Source: an uncultured Christensenella sp. (lineage in GTDB: Bacteria > Bacillota > Clostridia > Christensenellales > UBA3700). Taken from it: a DNA stretch of 14,389 bases. The notes under the pieces were generated by a model. That model ran no database searches, was not told the origin of the DNA, and saw nothing but the letters and a program-made list of their open reading frames with translations. Positions 14,301 to 14,389 of this stretch are shown piece by piece. Where the stretch lies: assembly GCA_910577795.1 (NCBI GenBank), contig CAJTNW010000001.1, positions 93,381 through 107,769 on the forward strand, in the 5' to 3' direction. The position numbers were made by a program, and so were the translations under genes. How positions within the stretch are numbered: position 1 is the first letter of the stretch; each line of letters begins with the position of its first letter.

Positions 14301-14389
14301 ATTAATTTTTGGCGGTGCTGTTTTATTTAAAACAGAAGAGCAAAGAATTTGATTATATAACTTAGTGTATAATCACATATTATGGCGGG
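14301..14389. other. Right edge, small inverted repeat
   Basis: CTGTTTT and AAAACAG (14319-14336) form a 7-bp hairpin with a 4-base loop but no T run follows it. The last bases (ATGGCGGG) could begin a gene or a second tRNA, but too little is visible to call. Confidence 0.4.

Overview
The window is about 14.4 kb of very AT-rich DNA from a low-GC bacterium using the standard code. It carries the classical chromosome-origin block of Firmicutes (rpmH, rnpA, yidD, yidC, jag/khpB, mnmE, mnmG, rsmG, parB). It also carries a yabP-yabQ sporulation pair, so the likely source is an endospore-forming or recently spore-forming member of the Clostridia. I cannot name a genus from the sequence alone.

Layout. 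Positions 1-7864 hold nine genes, all on the minus strand, reading away from a gene-free 2.5 kb region. In transcription order they are rpmH (with two tandem sigma-A promoters, and a structured 3' region ending in a terminator), then rnpA-yidD-yidC-jag (ending in a terminator), then mnmE-mnmG-rsmG, then a partial parB that runs off the left edge. Positions 7865-10389 are the replication origin. They hold three near-perfect ParB sites (TGTTTCACATGAAACA class), two degenerate copies, several inverted repeats, a 42-bp direct repeat and a cluster of seven DnaA boxes at 9970-10155 with about 20-bp phasing. Positions 10390-14300 hold plus-strand genes reading away from the origin: an MTA/SAH-nucleosidase-like protein, yabP-yabQ, a Ppx/GppA-family phosphatase followed by an unknown four-helix membrane protein, and an initiator tRNA-fMet.

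How it fits together. Divergent genes, the DnaA-box cluster, parS sites, the encoded ParB with parS-type (not Noc-type) recognition residues, and an A-rich to T/G-rich strand switch all mark this as oriC. The most striking departure from the usual plan is that dnaA (and dnaN, recF, gyrB) are not beside rpmH or the DnaA boxes; a nucleosidase gene sits in the dnaA position. ParA is also absent from its usual place between rsmG and parB. Other things worth a second look are a possible four-way-junction RNA between rpmH and rnpA, and a dispersed motif of about 29 bp found upstream of parB and mnmE and in two other intergenic positions.
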